Shown: positions 15,742 to 23,227 of the stretch, one piece after another | Numbering within the stretch: position 1 is the stretch's first letter | How the letters are laid out: each line of letters opens with the position of its first letter | NCBI RefSeq assembly: GCF_036116635.1 | Contig: NZ_CP107995.1 | Span: 10,292,001-10,356,000 of the forward strand | DNA: 64,000 nt | Origin: Amycolatopsis sp. NBC_00345 | GTDB lineage: Bacteria; Actinomycetota; Actinomycetes; Mycobacteriales; Pseudonocardiaceae | Direction of reading: 5' to 3' | Position numbers and translations under genes: made by a program | The notes under the pieces: model-generated | What the model was told of the DNA's origin: nothing | The model's input: the letters and a program-made list of their open reading frames with translations, nothing else | The model's database searches: none

Positions 15742-16752
15742 ATGGTGAAGCCCACCATGGAGGACGTCGCCGCGCGTGCGGGCGTCTCCCGCGCGCTGGT
15801 GTCCCTTGTAATGCGCAATTCGCCGAAGGTTTCGTCGATCCGCCGTCAGGCCGTGCTCACCGCGGCCGACGAGCTGGGCTACTCGCCGCACGTGATGGCC
15901 CGCTCGCTGGCCAGCCGTACGTCCACTGTGCTCGGCGTGATGGTGAACGATCTGCGCAACGCGTTTTTCGCCGACGTGGTGGAGGGGCTCGACGCGGCCG
16001 CGCAGGCGGCCGGGTTCGATCTCATCCTCAACACCGGCGGGCGGATCCCCTCGCGGGAGAGCGCGGCGTTGCGCAGCCTGCTTTCCTTCCGCCCGGCCGG
16101 GCTCGTGCTGCTCTCGCCGGTGGTGCCGACGGCCGCGATCGAGGCGGCCGCGCTCCAGTGCCCGACAGTGCTCGTGTCCCGGACCTCGCGGGTGGCCGGT
16201 GTCGACACGGTCAACGACGACGGCGAGGCCGGCTCCACGCTGGCCGTCGACCACCTCGTGGGCCTCGGTCATCGCCGCATCGCGCACCTCGACGGCGGGA
16301 TGGCGGCCGGTGCCGCCGCGCGCCGGCGCGGGTTCCTGGCCGCGATGCGCGCGCACGGGCTGGACCCGGTCGTGGTGCGCAGCGAGCACACCGACACCGC
16401 GGGGGAGAAGGCCGTGCGGGAGCTGCTGACCACCTACGACCGGGCGGACCTGCCGACCGGGCTGGTGGCGGGCAACGACTTCAACGCCGTCGGCGCGATC
16501 TCGGCGCTGGAAGAGAACGGCCTGCGGGTGCCGGACGACGTTTCCGTGGTCGGCTACGACAACACGTCGCTGGCCAGCCTCCGGCACGTCTCACTGACCA
16601 CTGTGGACCAGCCGCGCACCGAAATGGGCCGGTTGGCGCTCGAAGCCCTGCTGGAGCGGGTGCGCGGCGAACGCGCCAAGCCGGTCCGGCACCTGCTGAA
16701 CCCCTCCCTGGTGGTCCGCTCGACCACCGCGAGAGAACGGAAGAGCCCGTGA
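15742..16752 (+). CDS. LacI-family regulator of the inositol genes
   Basis: 336 residues. N-terminal LacI helix-turn-helix TMEDVAARAGVSRALVSLVMRNSPKVSSIRRQAVLTAADELGYSPHVMARSLASRTS, then a periplasmic-binding-protein-like effector domain (VLGVMVNDLRNAFFADVVEGLDAAA; PTGLVAGNDFNAVGAISALEENG; DDVSVVGYDNTSLASL). ATG 15742 is preceded by GGGAGG at 7 bases. The gene is divergent from iolE across the palindromic operator and shares a 4-base overlap with iolA, so it is likely autoregulated and controls the whole locus. Confidence 0.9.
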   Translation: MVKPTMEDVAARAGVSRALVSLVMRNSPKVSSIRRQAVLTAADELGYSPHVMARSLASRTSTVLGVMVNDLRNAFFADVVEGLDAAAQAAGFDLILNTGGRIPSRESAALRSLLSFRPAGLVLLSPVVPTAAIEAAALQCPTVLVSRTSRVAGVDTVNDDGEAGSTLAVDHLVGLGHRRIAHLDGGMAAGAAARRRGFLAAMRAHGLDPVVVRSEHTDTAGEKAVRELLTTYDRADLPTGLVAGNDFNAVGAISALEENGLRVPDDVSVVGYDNTSLASLRHVSLTTVDQPRTEMGRLALEALLERVRGERAKPVRHLLNPSLVVRSTTARERKSP

Positions 16753-18242
16753 CCGAACCCGTCCAGCACTGGATCGACGGCGCCCGCACCCCGGGCGTCT
16801 CGAGCCGCCGCGGCGACGTCTTCCAGCCCGCCACCGGCGAGGTGGCCCGTCAGGTGGTGCTCGCCGGACAGTCCGATGTGGACGCCGCGGTCGCGTCGGC
16901 CGTGAAGGCCTCGCGGGACTGGGCCGACAGCTCACTGTCCGCGCGCACCCGGATCCTGTTCGCGTTCCGCCAGCTCGTGGACGAGCACCGGGACGAGCTG
17001 GCGGAGCTGATCACCGCCGAGCACGGCAAGGTGCTGGCCGACGCCGCCGGCGAGGTCCAGCGCGGCCTCGAGGTGGTGGAGTTCGCGTGCGGCATCGCGC
17101 AGGTGCTGAAGGGCGAGCGCTCCGAGCAGGTCTCCCGCGGCATCGACGCGTATTCGCTGCGGCAGCCGCTCGGCGTGGTCGCCGGCATCACGCCGTTCAA
17201 CTTCCCGGTGATGGTGCCGATGTGGATGTTCCCGGTCGCCATCGCGTGCGGGAACACGTTTGTGCTCAAGCCGTCCGACCGCGACCCGTCGGCCTCGGTG
17301 CGGCTCGCGGAGCTGTTCGCCGAGGCGGGCCTGCCGCCGGGTGTGCTCAACGTGGTCCAGGGCGACGCCGAGGCGGTGAACGCGCTGCTCGCGCACCCGG
17401 ACGTCGCGGGCGTCTCGTTTGTCGGCTCCACCCCGATCGCGCGGCACGTCTATGAGACGGCGACGGCCGCGGGCAAGCGCGTGCAGGCGCTCGGCGGCGC
17501 GAAGAACCACATGGTCGTACTGCCCGACGCCGATCTCGACGGCGCAGCCGACGCCGCCGTGTCCGCCGGCTACGGCAGCGCGGGCGAGCGCTGCATGGCC
17601 ATCTCCGTGGTCGTCGCGGTGGGCGACACCGGTGACGCGCTGGTCGAGGCCATCGCCGAGCGGACCCGTCAGCTGAAGACCGGCCCGGGCACCGACGAGG
17701 CCTCGCAGATGGGCCCGGTTGTCACCGCGGCCGCGCGGGACCGCGTCGTGTCCTATGTGGACGCCGGTCAGGAAGCAGGCGCGAAGCTGGTCGTCGACGG
17801 CCGTGGTTGCGCGCCCGAGGGCCACGACGGCGGTTTCTGGGTCGGCCCCACGTTGTTCGACCACGTGACGCCCGAGATGAGCGTGTACACCGACGAGATC
17901 TTCGGCCCGGTGCTCGCCGTGGTGCGGGCGGACTCGTTCGAAGCCGCGCTGGAACTGGTCAACGCCAACCCGTACGGCAACGGCACCGCCATCTTCACCG
18001 CCGACGGGCTGGCGGCGCGCGAGTTCGAGCGCCGCGTGACCGTCGGCATGGTCGGCATCAACGTGCCCATCCCGGTCCCGATGGCCTACTACTCCTTCGG
18101 CGGCTGGAAGGACTCGCTCTTCGGCGACACCCACGTGCACGGGGCCGAGGGCGTCCGCTTCTACACCCGGGCCAAGGCCGTGACGTCGCGCTGGCCACGC
18201 CAGGCCCACGGCGTCGACCTGGGTTTCCCGACCCACGGCTAG
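16749..18242 (+). CDS. iolA: CoA-acylating methylmalonate/malonate-semialdehyde dehydrogenase
   Basis: 497-residue aldehyde dehydrogenase of the MmsA/IolA branch that turns malonate semialdehyde into acetyl-CoA. Seen: VVAGITPFNFPVMVPMWMFP, KPSDRDPSASVRLAELF, VSFVGSTPIARHVYETA and the catalytic Cys282 in AGERCMAISV. The residue spacing and the conserved QALGGAKNHMVVLPDAD favour the CoA-dependent enzyme over ordinary ALDHs. GTG 16749 overlaps the regulator stop (GTGA), so regulator and enzyme are coupled. Valine catabolism is an alternative role, but the context is inositol. Confidence 0.92.
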   Translation: MTEPVQHWIDGARTPGVSSRRGDVFQPATGEVARQVVLAGQSDVDAAVASAVKASRDWADSSLSARTRILFAFRQLVDEHRDELAELITAEHGKVLADAAGEVQRGLEVVEFACGIAQVLKGERSEQVSRGIDAYSLRQPLGVVAGITPFNFPVMVPMWMFPVAIACGNTFVLKPSDRDPSASVRLAELFAEAGLPPGVLNVVQGDAEAVNALLAHPDVAGVSFVGSTPIARHVYETATAAGKRVQALGGAKNHMVVLPDADLDGAADAAVSAGYGSAGERCMAISVVVAVGDTGDALVEAIAERTRQLKTGPGTDEASQMGPVVTAAARDRVVSYVDAGQEAGAKLVVDGRGCAPEGHDGGFWVGPTLFDHVTPEMSVYTDEIFGPVLAVVRADSFEAALELVNANPYGNGTAIFTADGLAAREFERRVTVGMVGINVPIPVPMAYYSFGGWKDSLFGDTHVHGAEGVRFYTRAKAVTSRWPRQAHGVDLGFPTHG

Positions 18243-18282
18243 CTCGTTCCCTCACACACGCACCAGCAGGAGGAGTTCAACG

Positions 18283-19284
18283 ATGAGGTTGGGACTGGCG
18301 GGGACCGGCCGGATCGGCACCGCGCACGCCGAGACGCTCAAGGGCTTCGAAGACGTCTCCTCGGTGATCGTCGCCGACGTCGACACCGCGCGGGCGCAGG
18401 CCACGGCGGCGAAGCTCGGCGTCGAGGCCGCGAGCGACATCGAGGCGCTGTTCGGGGCCGGGCTCGACGCCCTGGTGGTCACCGCGGCCACGGACGCGCA
18501 TCCGGCGCTGATCCTCAGGGCCGTGGACGCGGGCATCCCGGTCTTCTGCGAAAAGCCGGTGGCCGCGGACATCCCGGGCACGCTCGCCGTGATCGACCGG
18601 ATCGAGGGCTCGGACGTGCCCGTGCAGATCGGTTTCCAGCGCCGTTTCGACGCCGGTTACCAGGCGGCGCGCGCGGCAGTGGCGGGCGGCGAACTCGGCT
18701 GGCTGCACACGGTGCGGGCCACGACGTTCGACCCGGCGCCGCCGCCCGCGGAGTACGTGGGCCATTCCGGCGGGCTGTTCCGCGACTGCGGTGTGCACGA
18801 CTTCGACATCATCCGCTGGGTCACCGGCCGCGAGGTCGAAGAGGTCTACGCGCTGGGCGCCAACCGCGGCGAGGCCTTCTTCGCCGAGGCGGGCGACGTC
18901 GACACCGCGGCCGTCATCCTGACGTTGGACGACGGCACCCTCGCCACTGTCTCGCTCACCCGCTACAACGGCGCGGGTTACGACGTGCGCTTCGAGGCCC
19001 TCGGCTCGACCGCGAACGTGGTGGTGGGGCTGGACGATCGTGCTCCGTTGCGCTCGGTCGAGCCCGGCGTCGTGCCGCTGCCCGGGCCGCCGTATCCCGG
19101 CTTCATGGAGCGGTTCCGTCCCGCGTACGTCGCGGAGCTGAAGGTGTTCCTGGACGTCGCCGCCGGCCGCGTGTCGAACCCGGCCGGCGCGCGGGACGCG
19201 CTGGAAGCGTTTTACATCGCCGAAGCCTGCGAGCTCTCCCGCCGCGAGCGCCGGCCGGTGGGGGTGGCCGAAGTCCGCCGCTAG
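18283..19284 (+). CDS. iolG: Inositol 2-dehydrogenase (Gfo/Idh/MocA family)
   Basis: 333 residues. Rossmann motif GLAGTGRIGTAHAETL at the N terminus, CEKPVAADIPGT (EKP motif with the catalytic Lys) and GGLFRDCGVHDFDIIRW, with the conserved Asp and His of the family. It oxidises myo-inositol (or scyllo-inositol) to the inosose. ATG 18283 has AGGAGGAG eight bases upstream. It follows iolA by 40 bases, and a GC-rich hairpin lies 24 bases after the stop. Substrate assigned from the locus; the family is broad. Confidence 0.9.
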   Translation: MRLGLAGTGRIGTAHAETLKGFEDVSSVIVADVDTARAQATAAKLGVEAASDIEALFGAGLDALVVTAATDAHPALILRAVDAGIPVFCEKPVAADIPGTLAVIDRIEGSDVPVQIGFQRRFDAGYQAARAAVAGGELGWLHTVRATTFDPAPPPAEYVGHSGGLFRDCGVHDFDIIRWVTGREVEEVYALGANRGEAFFAEAGDVDTAAVILTLDDGTLATVSLTRYNGAGYDVRFEALGSTANVVVGLDDRAPLRSVEPGVVPLPGPPYPGFMERFRPAYVAELKVFLDVAAGRVSNPAGARDALEAFYIAEACELSRRERRPVGVAEVRR

Positions 19285-19307
19285 ATCGCTGCCGGTAGCG
19301 GACAAAC

Positions 19308-19323
19308 CCGGGAGGGCTCCCGG
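19308..19323. terminator. Hairpin after iolG
   Basis: CCGGGAG-GG-CTCCCGG, 7-bp arms with a very short loop, 24 bases past the iolG stop. No T-run follows. A likely end point of the lacI-iolA-iolG transcript. Confidence 0.5.
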
Positions 19324-19371
19324 CGACGGCGGGCTAACGTGCCTGCGAGCCGTCACGGAGGGGAGCAGGTC

Positions 19372-19743
19372 GTGGTCGGATGGCAGGTAAGGACCGCGCA
19401 GGCCGTCATGTTCGCGCAAGCCTTGGCCTCGTTGGGGATCTGGGTCGTGCAACTGCTGACGATCAGCGTGCGCCTCGACCACGGCCAGGACGTCGCGCCG
19501 ACGGTATGGCTCGTGATCGTGGTCAATCCCCTGATCGCGATCCTGGTCGCCCTCGCCGCGGCCTTACTGGTCCGGCGTCCGTGGGCCCGCGGTCTCGCGG
19601 TGGTCATGGAGGTGGTGGGCGCCGTGAGCGCGCTGATCAGCGTGCTCACCGGGTACTACCAAGCCGTGATCGCGATCCTGCTGGCCATCGGCGTGATCGT
19701 GCTGGTGGTCTCCGGCCCGCGGCGTCCGGTCCACGCCGCGTGA
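19372..19743 (+). CDS. Small integral membrane protein, function unknown
   Basis: About 124 residues with four hydrophobic segments: AQAVMFAQALASLGIWVVQL, VWLVIVVNPLIAILVALAAALLV, LAVVMEVVGAVSALISVL and AVIAILLAIGVIVLVV. No catalytic motif is visible. GTG 19372 is preferred because GGAGGGGAGCAGG lies just upstream; a GTG at 19339 would place that site inside the gene. A lipoprotein gene starts 30 bases downstream. Common as an orphan in actinomycetes; no function proposed. Confidence 0.7.
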   Translation: MVGWQVRTAQAVMFAQALASLGIWVVQLLTISVRLDHGQDVAPTVWLVIVVNPLIAILVALAAALLVRRPWARGLAVVMEVVGAVSALISVLTGYYQAVIAILLAIGVIVLVVSGPRRPVHAA

Positions 19744-19772
19744 GAAAGTCCGTGCCGATGAGGAGTCCTGCC

Positions 19773-20009
19773 GTGACCCGGTTTCGCCTGTTCGCCCTCG
19801 CGGGTGCCGTCGTCCTGCTCACGGCCGGCTGCGCGGGCCCGCCCCCGGAGGTCTGCGACGAGTACATGTGCTCCGGCCCCGCCTATTGGCCGAGCACCGC
19901 CACCCAGATCGAGAACGGCTTCGTGGCCGTCCTGAGCGCGATCGGCGTCGTCCCGATCGTCCCCCGCAGTGCGAACGGCCCGGCCCGGCGGACGACAACC
20001 CTGAAGTAG
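19773..20009 (+). CDS. Small lipoprotein, function unknown
   Basis: 78 residues: TRFRLFALAGAVVLLTAGC is a lipoprotein signal with lipobox LTAGC. The mature part is short and has two more Cys (EVCDEYMC), aromatic residues and a hydrophobic stretch FVAVLSAIGVVPIV. GTG 19773 has AGGAG seven bases upstream; an ATG at 19758 is the alternative. It probably shares a transcript with the membrane protein before it. Confidence 0.6.
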   Translation: MTRFRLFALAGAVVLLTAGCAGPPPEVCDEYMCSGPAYWPSTATQIENGFVAVLSAIGVVPIVPRSANGPARRTTTLK

Positions 20010-20149
20010 CCGCGGACAACTTGAGCCGGCCGGATCCGCGTGCCGTCGCGGTCGTCGCCGCACGTCCGGCTGCTGCGCGCCGCCCATCCCGTGGTGGTAA
20101 GCGGTATTACCAGGTCGCAATCCCGGGAACGTCGTGCCAAGCTTCCCGG

Positions 20150-20653
20150 GTGACCGGACTTTCTGACTTCGAGATCGTCCTGACCCCGCTCGACGAGCCG
20201 TCCCTGGCCCGGCTGCTCGAGGCCGCGGTCGCCGACGCCGACCCGCACGAGGTGATGCCCCCGGTCGACGGGCCGCCGGGCTGGACCCCCGAGCGGCGTG
20301 AGGCGTTCCTGGCCTTCCACCGGCGGCGCTCGCTTGACCCGGACACGGCGATCGAGACCACCTGGCTGATCGAGGTCGACGGCCGGGCCGCGGGCGCCGC
20401 GCGCCTGCAGCCGGTGCACGGCGGGTCGGCCGTCGAGGTGGAGGCGGGCGTGTGGCTCGGCCGCTCGGCCCGTGGCCGCGGCATCGGCAAGCGCGTGGCC
20501 GAAGTACTCCTGGAGGCGGCCCGCGACGGCGGCGCCGCCCGGTTCATCGCCTCGACCACAGTGGACAACGCCGCCGCGCGCCGCCTGCTCAGCGGCACCG
20601 GCGCGGACCTCGACGTGCGCGGCGAGGAAGTAGACGCCCGCCTGGAGTTGTGA
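20150..20653 (+). CDS. GNAT-family N-acetyltransferase
   Basis: 167 residues. The acetyl-CoA binding motif A is VWLGRSARGRGIGKRVAEVLLEAA, with R-G-R-G-I-G replacing the QxxGxG/A consensus; the strand-helix end FIASTTVDNAAARRLLSGTG is also typical. Substrate unknown. GTG 20150 starts the first beta strand. It is followed by a strong terminator hairpin and stands convergent to asnB. Confidence 0.8.
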   Translation: MTGLSDFEIVLTPLDEPSLARLLEAAVADADPHEVMPPVDGPPGWTPERREAFLAFHRRRSLDPDTAIETTWLIEVDGRAAGAARLQPVHGGSAVEVEAGVWLGRSARGRGIGKRVAEVLLEAARDGGAARFIASTTVDNAAARRLLSGTGADLDVRGEEVDARLEL

Positions 20654-20672
20654 CCAGGCCGGGAGAAGCAGG

Positions 20673-20707
20673 ACGGCCCGCCCTCACGAGGAAGGAGGGC
20701 GGGCCGT
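20673..20707. terminator. Bidirectional terminator hairpin between GNAT and asnB
   Basis: Perfect 13-bp arms ACGGCCCGCCCTC (20673-20685) and GAGGGCGGGCCGT (20695-20707) with a 9-base loop, followed by TCTCTT. It lies 19 bases past the GNAT stop. Confidence 0.8.
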
Positions 20708-20745
20708 TCTCTTGCCACGAACCAGTCGGCAGCGGCCCGACCTTT

Positions 20746-20802
20746 GTGCCCTGAAGGCCACCATGAGGGCACCAAGGTCCCTCATGGTGGCCTTCAGGGC
20801 AC
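20746..20802. repeat. Long perfect hairpin (24-bp stem, 9-base loop)
   Basis: Arms 20746-20769 and 20779-20802 are exact inverted copies (GTGCCCTGAAGGCCACC... / ...GGTGGCCTTCAGGGCAC); the loop is CACCAAGGT. It stands between convergent genes, 20 bases from the asnB stop and 38 bases after another terminator. The stem contains AAGGCCACCAT and the apex CAAGGT, both echoed in the hairpin at 31054-31112. Probably a terminator for asnB, but longer and more perfect than needed. Confidence 0.8.
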
Positions 20803-20822
20803 GTCGCAACAGCCGGGACTGC

Positions 20823-22664
20823 TCAGCCGATCTGCAGCTCCGGTGAGTACAGGTCCAGCCAGTGGTACAGGTCGAGCGTCCGGTCCAGCCCGGAGCGGTC
20901 GGTCATCGACATCGTCGCCGGGTCCACTTGGGACACCCGGTGCACCCACTCGCGGTCGATCAGGTCGAACACCGGGCTGTTGGGCTCCGCCAGTGCTTCC
21001 TTGACCTGCTGCTGCAGCGCGGCGGCGTAGCCCGGGTCCTGTGTGGACGGATACGGGCTCTTCACGCGGTCGCGCACGGACTCCGGCAGCACGTGCTTGG
21101 TGGCGTGGCGCAGCAGGCTCTTCTCGCGGCCGTCGAAGGTCTTGAGCGACCACGGTGTGTTGTAGACGTACTCGACGAGCCGGTGGTCGCAGAACGGCAC
21201 GCGCACCTCCAGCCCCACGGCCATCGACGCGCGGTCCTTGCGGTCGAGCAGGGCCCGGACGAACCGGGTCAGGTGGAGGTTGCAGATCGTGCGCATCCGG
21301 GCCTCGAGCCCGGATTCGCCGTCGGGGTGCTCGACGTTCGCGACCGCGGTGCGGTACTGGTCGGCCACGTAGTCTTCGACGTTCAGCTTGGCGATGACCT
21401 CGCTGGTCAGGATCGACGCCCGGCCCTCGGTCGCGCTGGTGCGGAAGGCCAGCCACGGGAAGGTGTCCGCGTTCACCGCCGCCGGGTCGTGGAACCAGCG
21501 GTAGCCGCCGAACACCTCGTCGGCCGACTCGCCGGACAGCGCCACCGTCGACTCGCCGCGGATCGCCTTGAACAGCAGGTACAGCGAGGTGTCCATGTCG
21601 CCCATCCCGGCCGGGATGTCCCGGGCGGTGATCACCTTGCGGCGCACGGCCGGGTCGCTGAGCTCGGCGGGGTTGAGCATGACGTCCTGGTGCGCCGAGC
21701 CGACCAGGTCCGCGACGTCGCGGATGAACGGCGAGTCCGGGGTGTCGCGCACCTCGTCCGGCTTGAAGTTCTCTTCCTGGCCGTAGAAGTCGACGGAGAA
21801 CGTCCGCAGCTGCTCGCCCTGCTCGGCCAGCCGCGCGGCGGCGAGCCCGGTGACGGCGCTGGAGTCGAGGCCGCCGGAGAGCAGCACACACCGCGGCACG
21901 TCGGCGACCAGCTGGCGGTGGACGATGTCGGTCATCAGCTCGCGCACGCGGGCGACCGTGGTCTCCTGGTCGTCGGTGTGCGGCTTGGCGTCGAGCTTCC
22001 AGTACGTGCGGGTGCGGATGCCCTCGCGGGAGACGGTGACGATCGTGCCCGGCTCGACCTCGCTCATGCCCTGCCACAGCGACCAGCCCGGGCGCTTGGT
22101 GAACGTGAACAGCTCGCGCAGGCCGTCGGCGTCGACCACCCGCTTGGCCAGCGGGTTGGCCAGGATCGCCTTCGGCTCGGAGCCGAACAGCACGCCGTCG
22201 CGGGTCGGGTAGTAGTAGAACGGCTTGATCCCCATCCGGTCGCGGATCATCACCAGCTTTTCGTCGCGCTCGTCCCAGATCGCGAACGCGTACATGCCGT
22301 TGAGGTGGTCCACCACCGCGTCGCCCCACTGCAGGTAGCCGTGGAGGACGACTTCGGTGTCGCTGTCGGTCTCCCAGGTGTGCCCGAGCTTCGTGAGCTC
22401 TTCGCGGAGTTCGGTGAAGTTGTACGCCTCGCCGCTGTAGACCATCGCGATCTCGCCGCGCGGGGTCCGCACGCTCATGGGCTGCCGCCCGCCCGGCAGG
22501 TCGATGATGGCGAGCCGGCGGTGGCCGAGGATGACGTTGCGGCGCACCCAGGTGCCCCGGTCGTCCGGACCGCGGCAGGCCATGGTCTCGGTCATCGCGT
22601 CGGCGACTTCCTGTTGTCGTGTCAGATCAGCGTTGTAGGAAACCCAGCCGGCGATTCCGCACAT
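20823..22664 (-). CDS. asnB: Asparagine synthase (glutamine-hydrolysing)
   Basis: 613 residues. The N-terminal Ntn glutaminase begins MCGIAGWVSY with nucleophile Cys2 and has the RGPDDRG and YNFTELREEL signatures; the C-terminal synthetase has the ATP PP-loop LLSGGLDSSAVTGLAA and SGESADEVFGGYRWF. It amidates aspartate using glutamine and ATP. ATG 22664 is fixed by the need for Cys2 after start-Met removal and by GGAGG 7 bases upstream. Monocistronic and divergent from kdp. Family members also amidate cell-wall or antibiotic precursors, but nothing nearby suggests that. Confidence 0.93.
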   Translation of the reverse strand: MCGIAGWVSYNADLTRQQEVADAMTETMACRGPDDRGTWVRRNVILGHRRLAIIDLPGGRQPMSVRTPRGEIAMVYSGEAYNFTELREELTKLGHTWETDSDTEVVLHGYLQWGDAVVDHLNGMYAFAIWDERDEKLVMIRDRMGIKPFYYYPTRDGVLFGSEPKAILANPLAKRVVDADGLRELFTFTKRPGWSLWQGMSEVEPGTIVTVSREGIRTRTYWKLDAKPHTDDQETTVARVRELMTDIVHRQLVADVPRCVLLSGGLDSSAVTGLAAARLAEQGEQLRTFSVDFYGQEENFKPDEVRDTPDSPFIRDVADLVGSAHQDVMLNPAELSDPAVRRKVITARDIPAGMGDMDTSLYLLFKAIRGESTVALSGESADEVFGGYRWFHDPAAVNADTFPWLAFRTSATEGRASILTSEVIAKLNVEDYVADQYRTAVANVEHPDGESGLEARMRTICNLHLTRFVRALLDRKDRASMAVGLEVRVPFCDHRLVEYVYNTPWSLKTFDGREKSLLRHATKHVLPESVRDRVKSPYPSTQDPGYAAALQQQVKEALAEPNSPVFDLIDREWVHRVSQVDPATMSMTDRSGLDRTLDLYHWLDLYSPELQIG

Positions 22665-23006
22665 CTGGTTGCCTCCAAAAAGTTGCTTAGCTCGTACAAC
22701 TATCGGAAACACAGGTGTAACACGACTGGAACATCTTGTCTGCCCGAATTGCACGCTCTGTCGCCGTTCCACTACCTTCTGTGGCGTGCGTCACTGAGTG
22801 ACTACGGGTAGTCATCAGCACGGTTTCCTCGAATGGCCGAGGGGTTCGCGGTGGTGGGGGTCACCTGGCGTCAAGAACGCGTAAACGGCCGTAGGGACGG
22901 CGTCAAGGAGCCGTCAGCCCCAGCCCGTCTGCCTGGGCCGGGACCGCAGAGTGACGGCACGTCCGCCGGTCACCCGACTCGGGTGACCTGTCTTGAGAGG
23001 TGCCTA
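22665..23006. other. asnB-kdp divergent intergenic region
   Basis: 342 bases without a supported gene. It must hold the asnB promoter and the kdp promoter. Visible structure: GACTAC-GG-GTAGTC (22800-22813) overlapping GTCACTGAGTGAC (22790-22802), and a 10-bp-arm palindrome at 22968-22988 close to the first kdp start. I looked for a c-di-AMP (ydaO-type) riboswitch, often found upstream of potassium genes, and did not see its conserved blocks. Confidence 0.5.
22968..22988. promoter_or_regulatory. Palindrome 18 bases before the kdp operon
   Basis: GGTCACCCGA-C-TCGGGTGACC: 10-bp perfect arms around a single base, ending 18 bases before the first small kdp-linked start codon. Either an operator (KdpE or another regulator) or an RNA hairpin in the leader. 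Confidence 0.5.
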
Positions 23007-23090
23007 GTGGCCGACTTGCTGTACGCCGTCTTGCTGATCGGCGTGTTCGTGGTGCTGGCGTTGACGCTGCGCGGGTTGGAGAAGCTGTGA
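23007..23090 (+). CDS. 27-residue membrane peptide preceding kdpF
   Basis: GTG 23007 opens ADLLYAVLLIGVFVVLALTLRGLEKL, one transmembrane helix ending in a charged tail. GAGAGG lies 6 bases upstream and the TGA overlaps the kdpF GTG, so it is the first cistron of the kdp operon. Its size and topology resemble KdpF (a lipid-like stabiliser of KdpFABC) but it is a separate peptide in front of the true KdpF-like one. It could be a second small subunit or a leader peptide. Not well described as far as I know. Confidence 0.65.
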   Translation: MADLLYAVLLIGVFVVLALTLRGLEKL

Positions 23091-23188
23091 GCGGCGCCTC
23101 GGCTGCGGCCAACATCGTCGGCGGTCTGCTGGCGCTGGGCCTGATCATCTACCTGTTCATCGCGCTCGTGAGGCCGGAGAAGTTCTGA
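23087..23188 (+). CDS. kdpF: K+-transporting ATPase small subunit KdpF
   Basis: 33 residues: SGASAAANIVGGLLALGLIIYLFIALVRPEKF, the KdpF pattern of one helix followed by a PE-K/R-F end. GTG 23087 overlaps the stop of the preceding 27-residue peptide (GTGA). KdpF stabilises the KdpABC complex in the membrane. kdpA follows after 39 bases. Confidence 0.85.
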   Translation: MSGASAAANIVGGLLALGLIIYLFIALVRPEKF

Positions 23189-23227
23189 TGCGTCCCGACA
23201 TGCTTTTTCCCGTGGAGGGACCGAAAA

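Noticed and set aside
19773..20149. Additional small genes between the lipoprotein and the GNAT
   Set aside because: Frames after 20009 lack ribosome sites and read as noncoding high-GC sequence.
22665..23006. Possible c-di-AMP (ydaO-type) riboswitch before kdp
   Set aside because: The conserved blocks of that class are not seen; only simple dyads are present.
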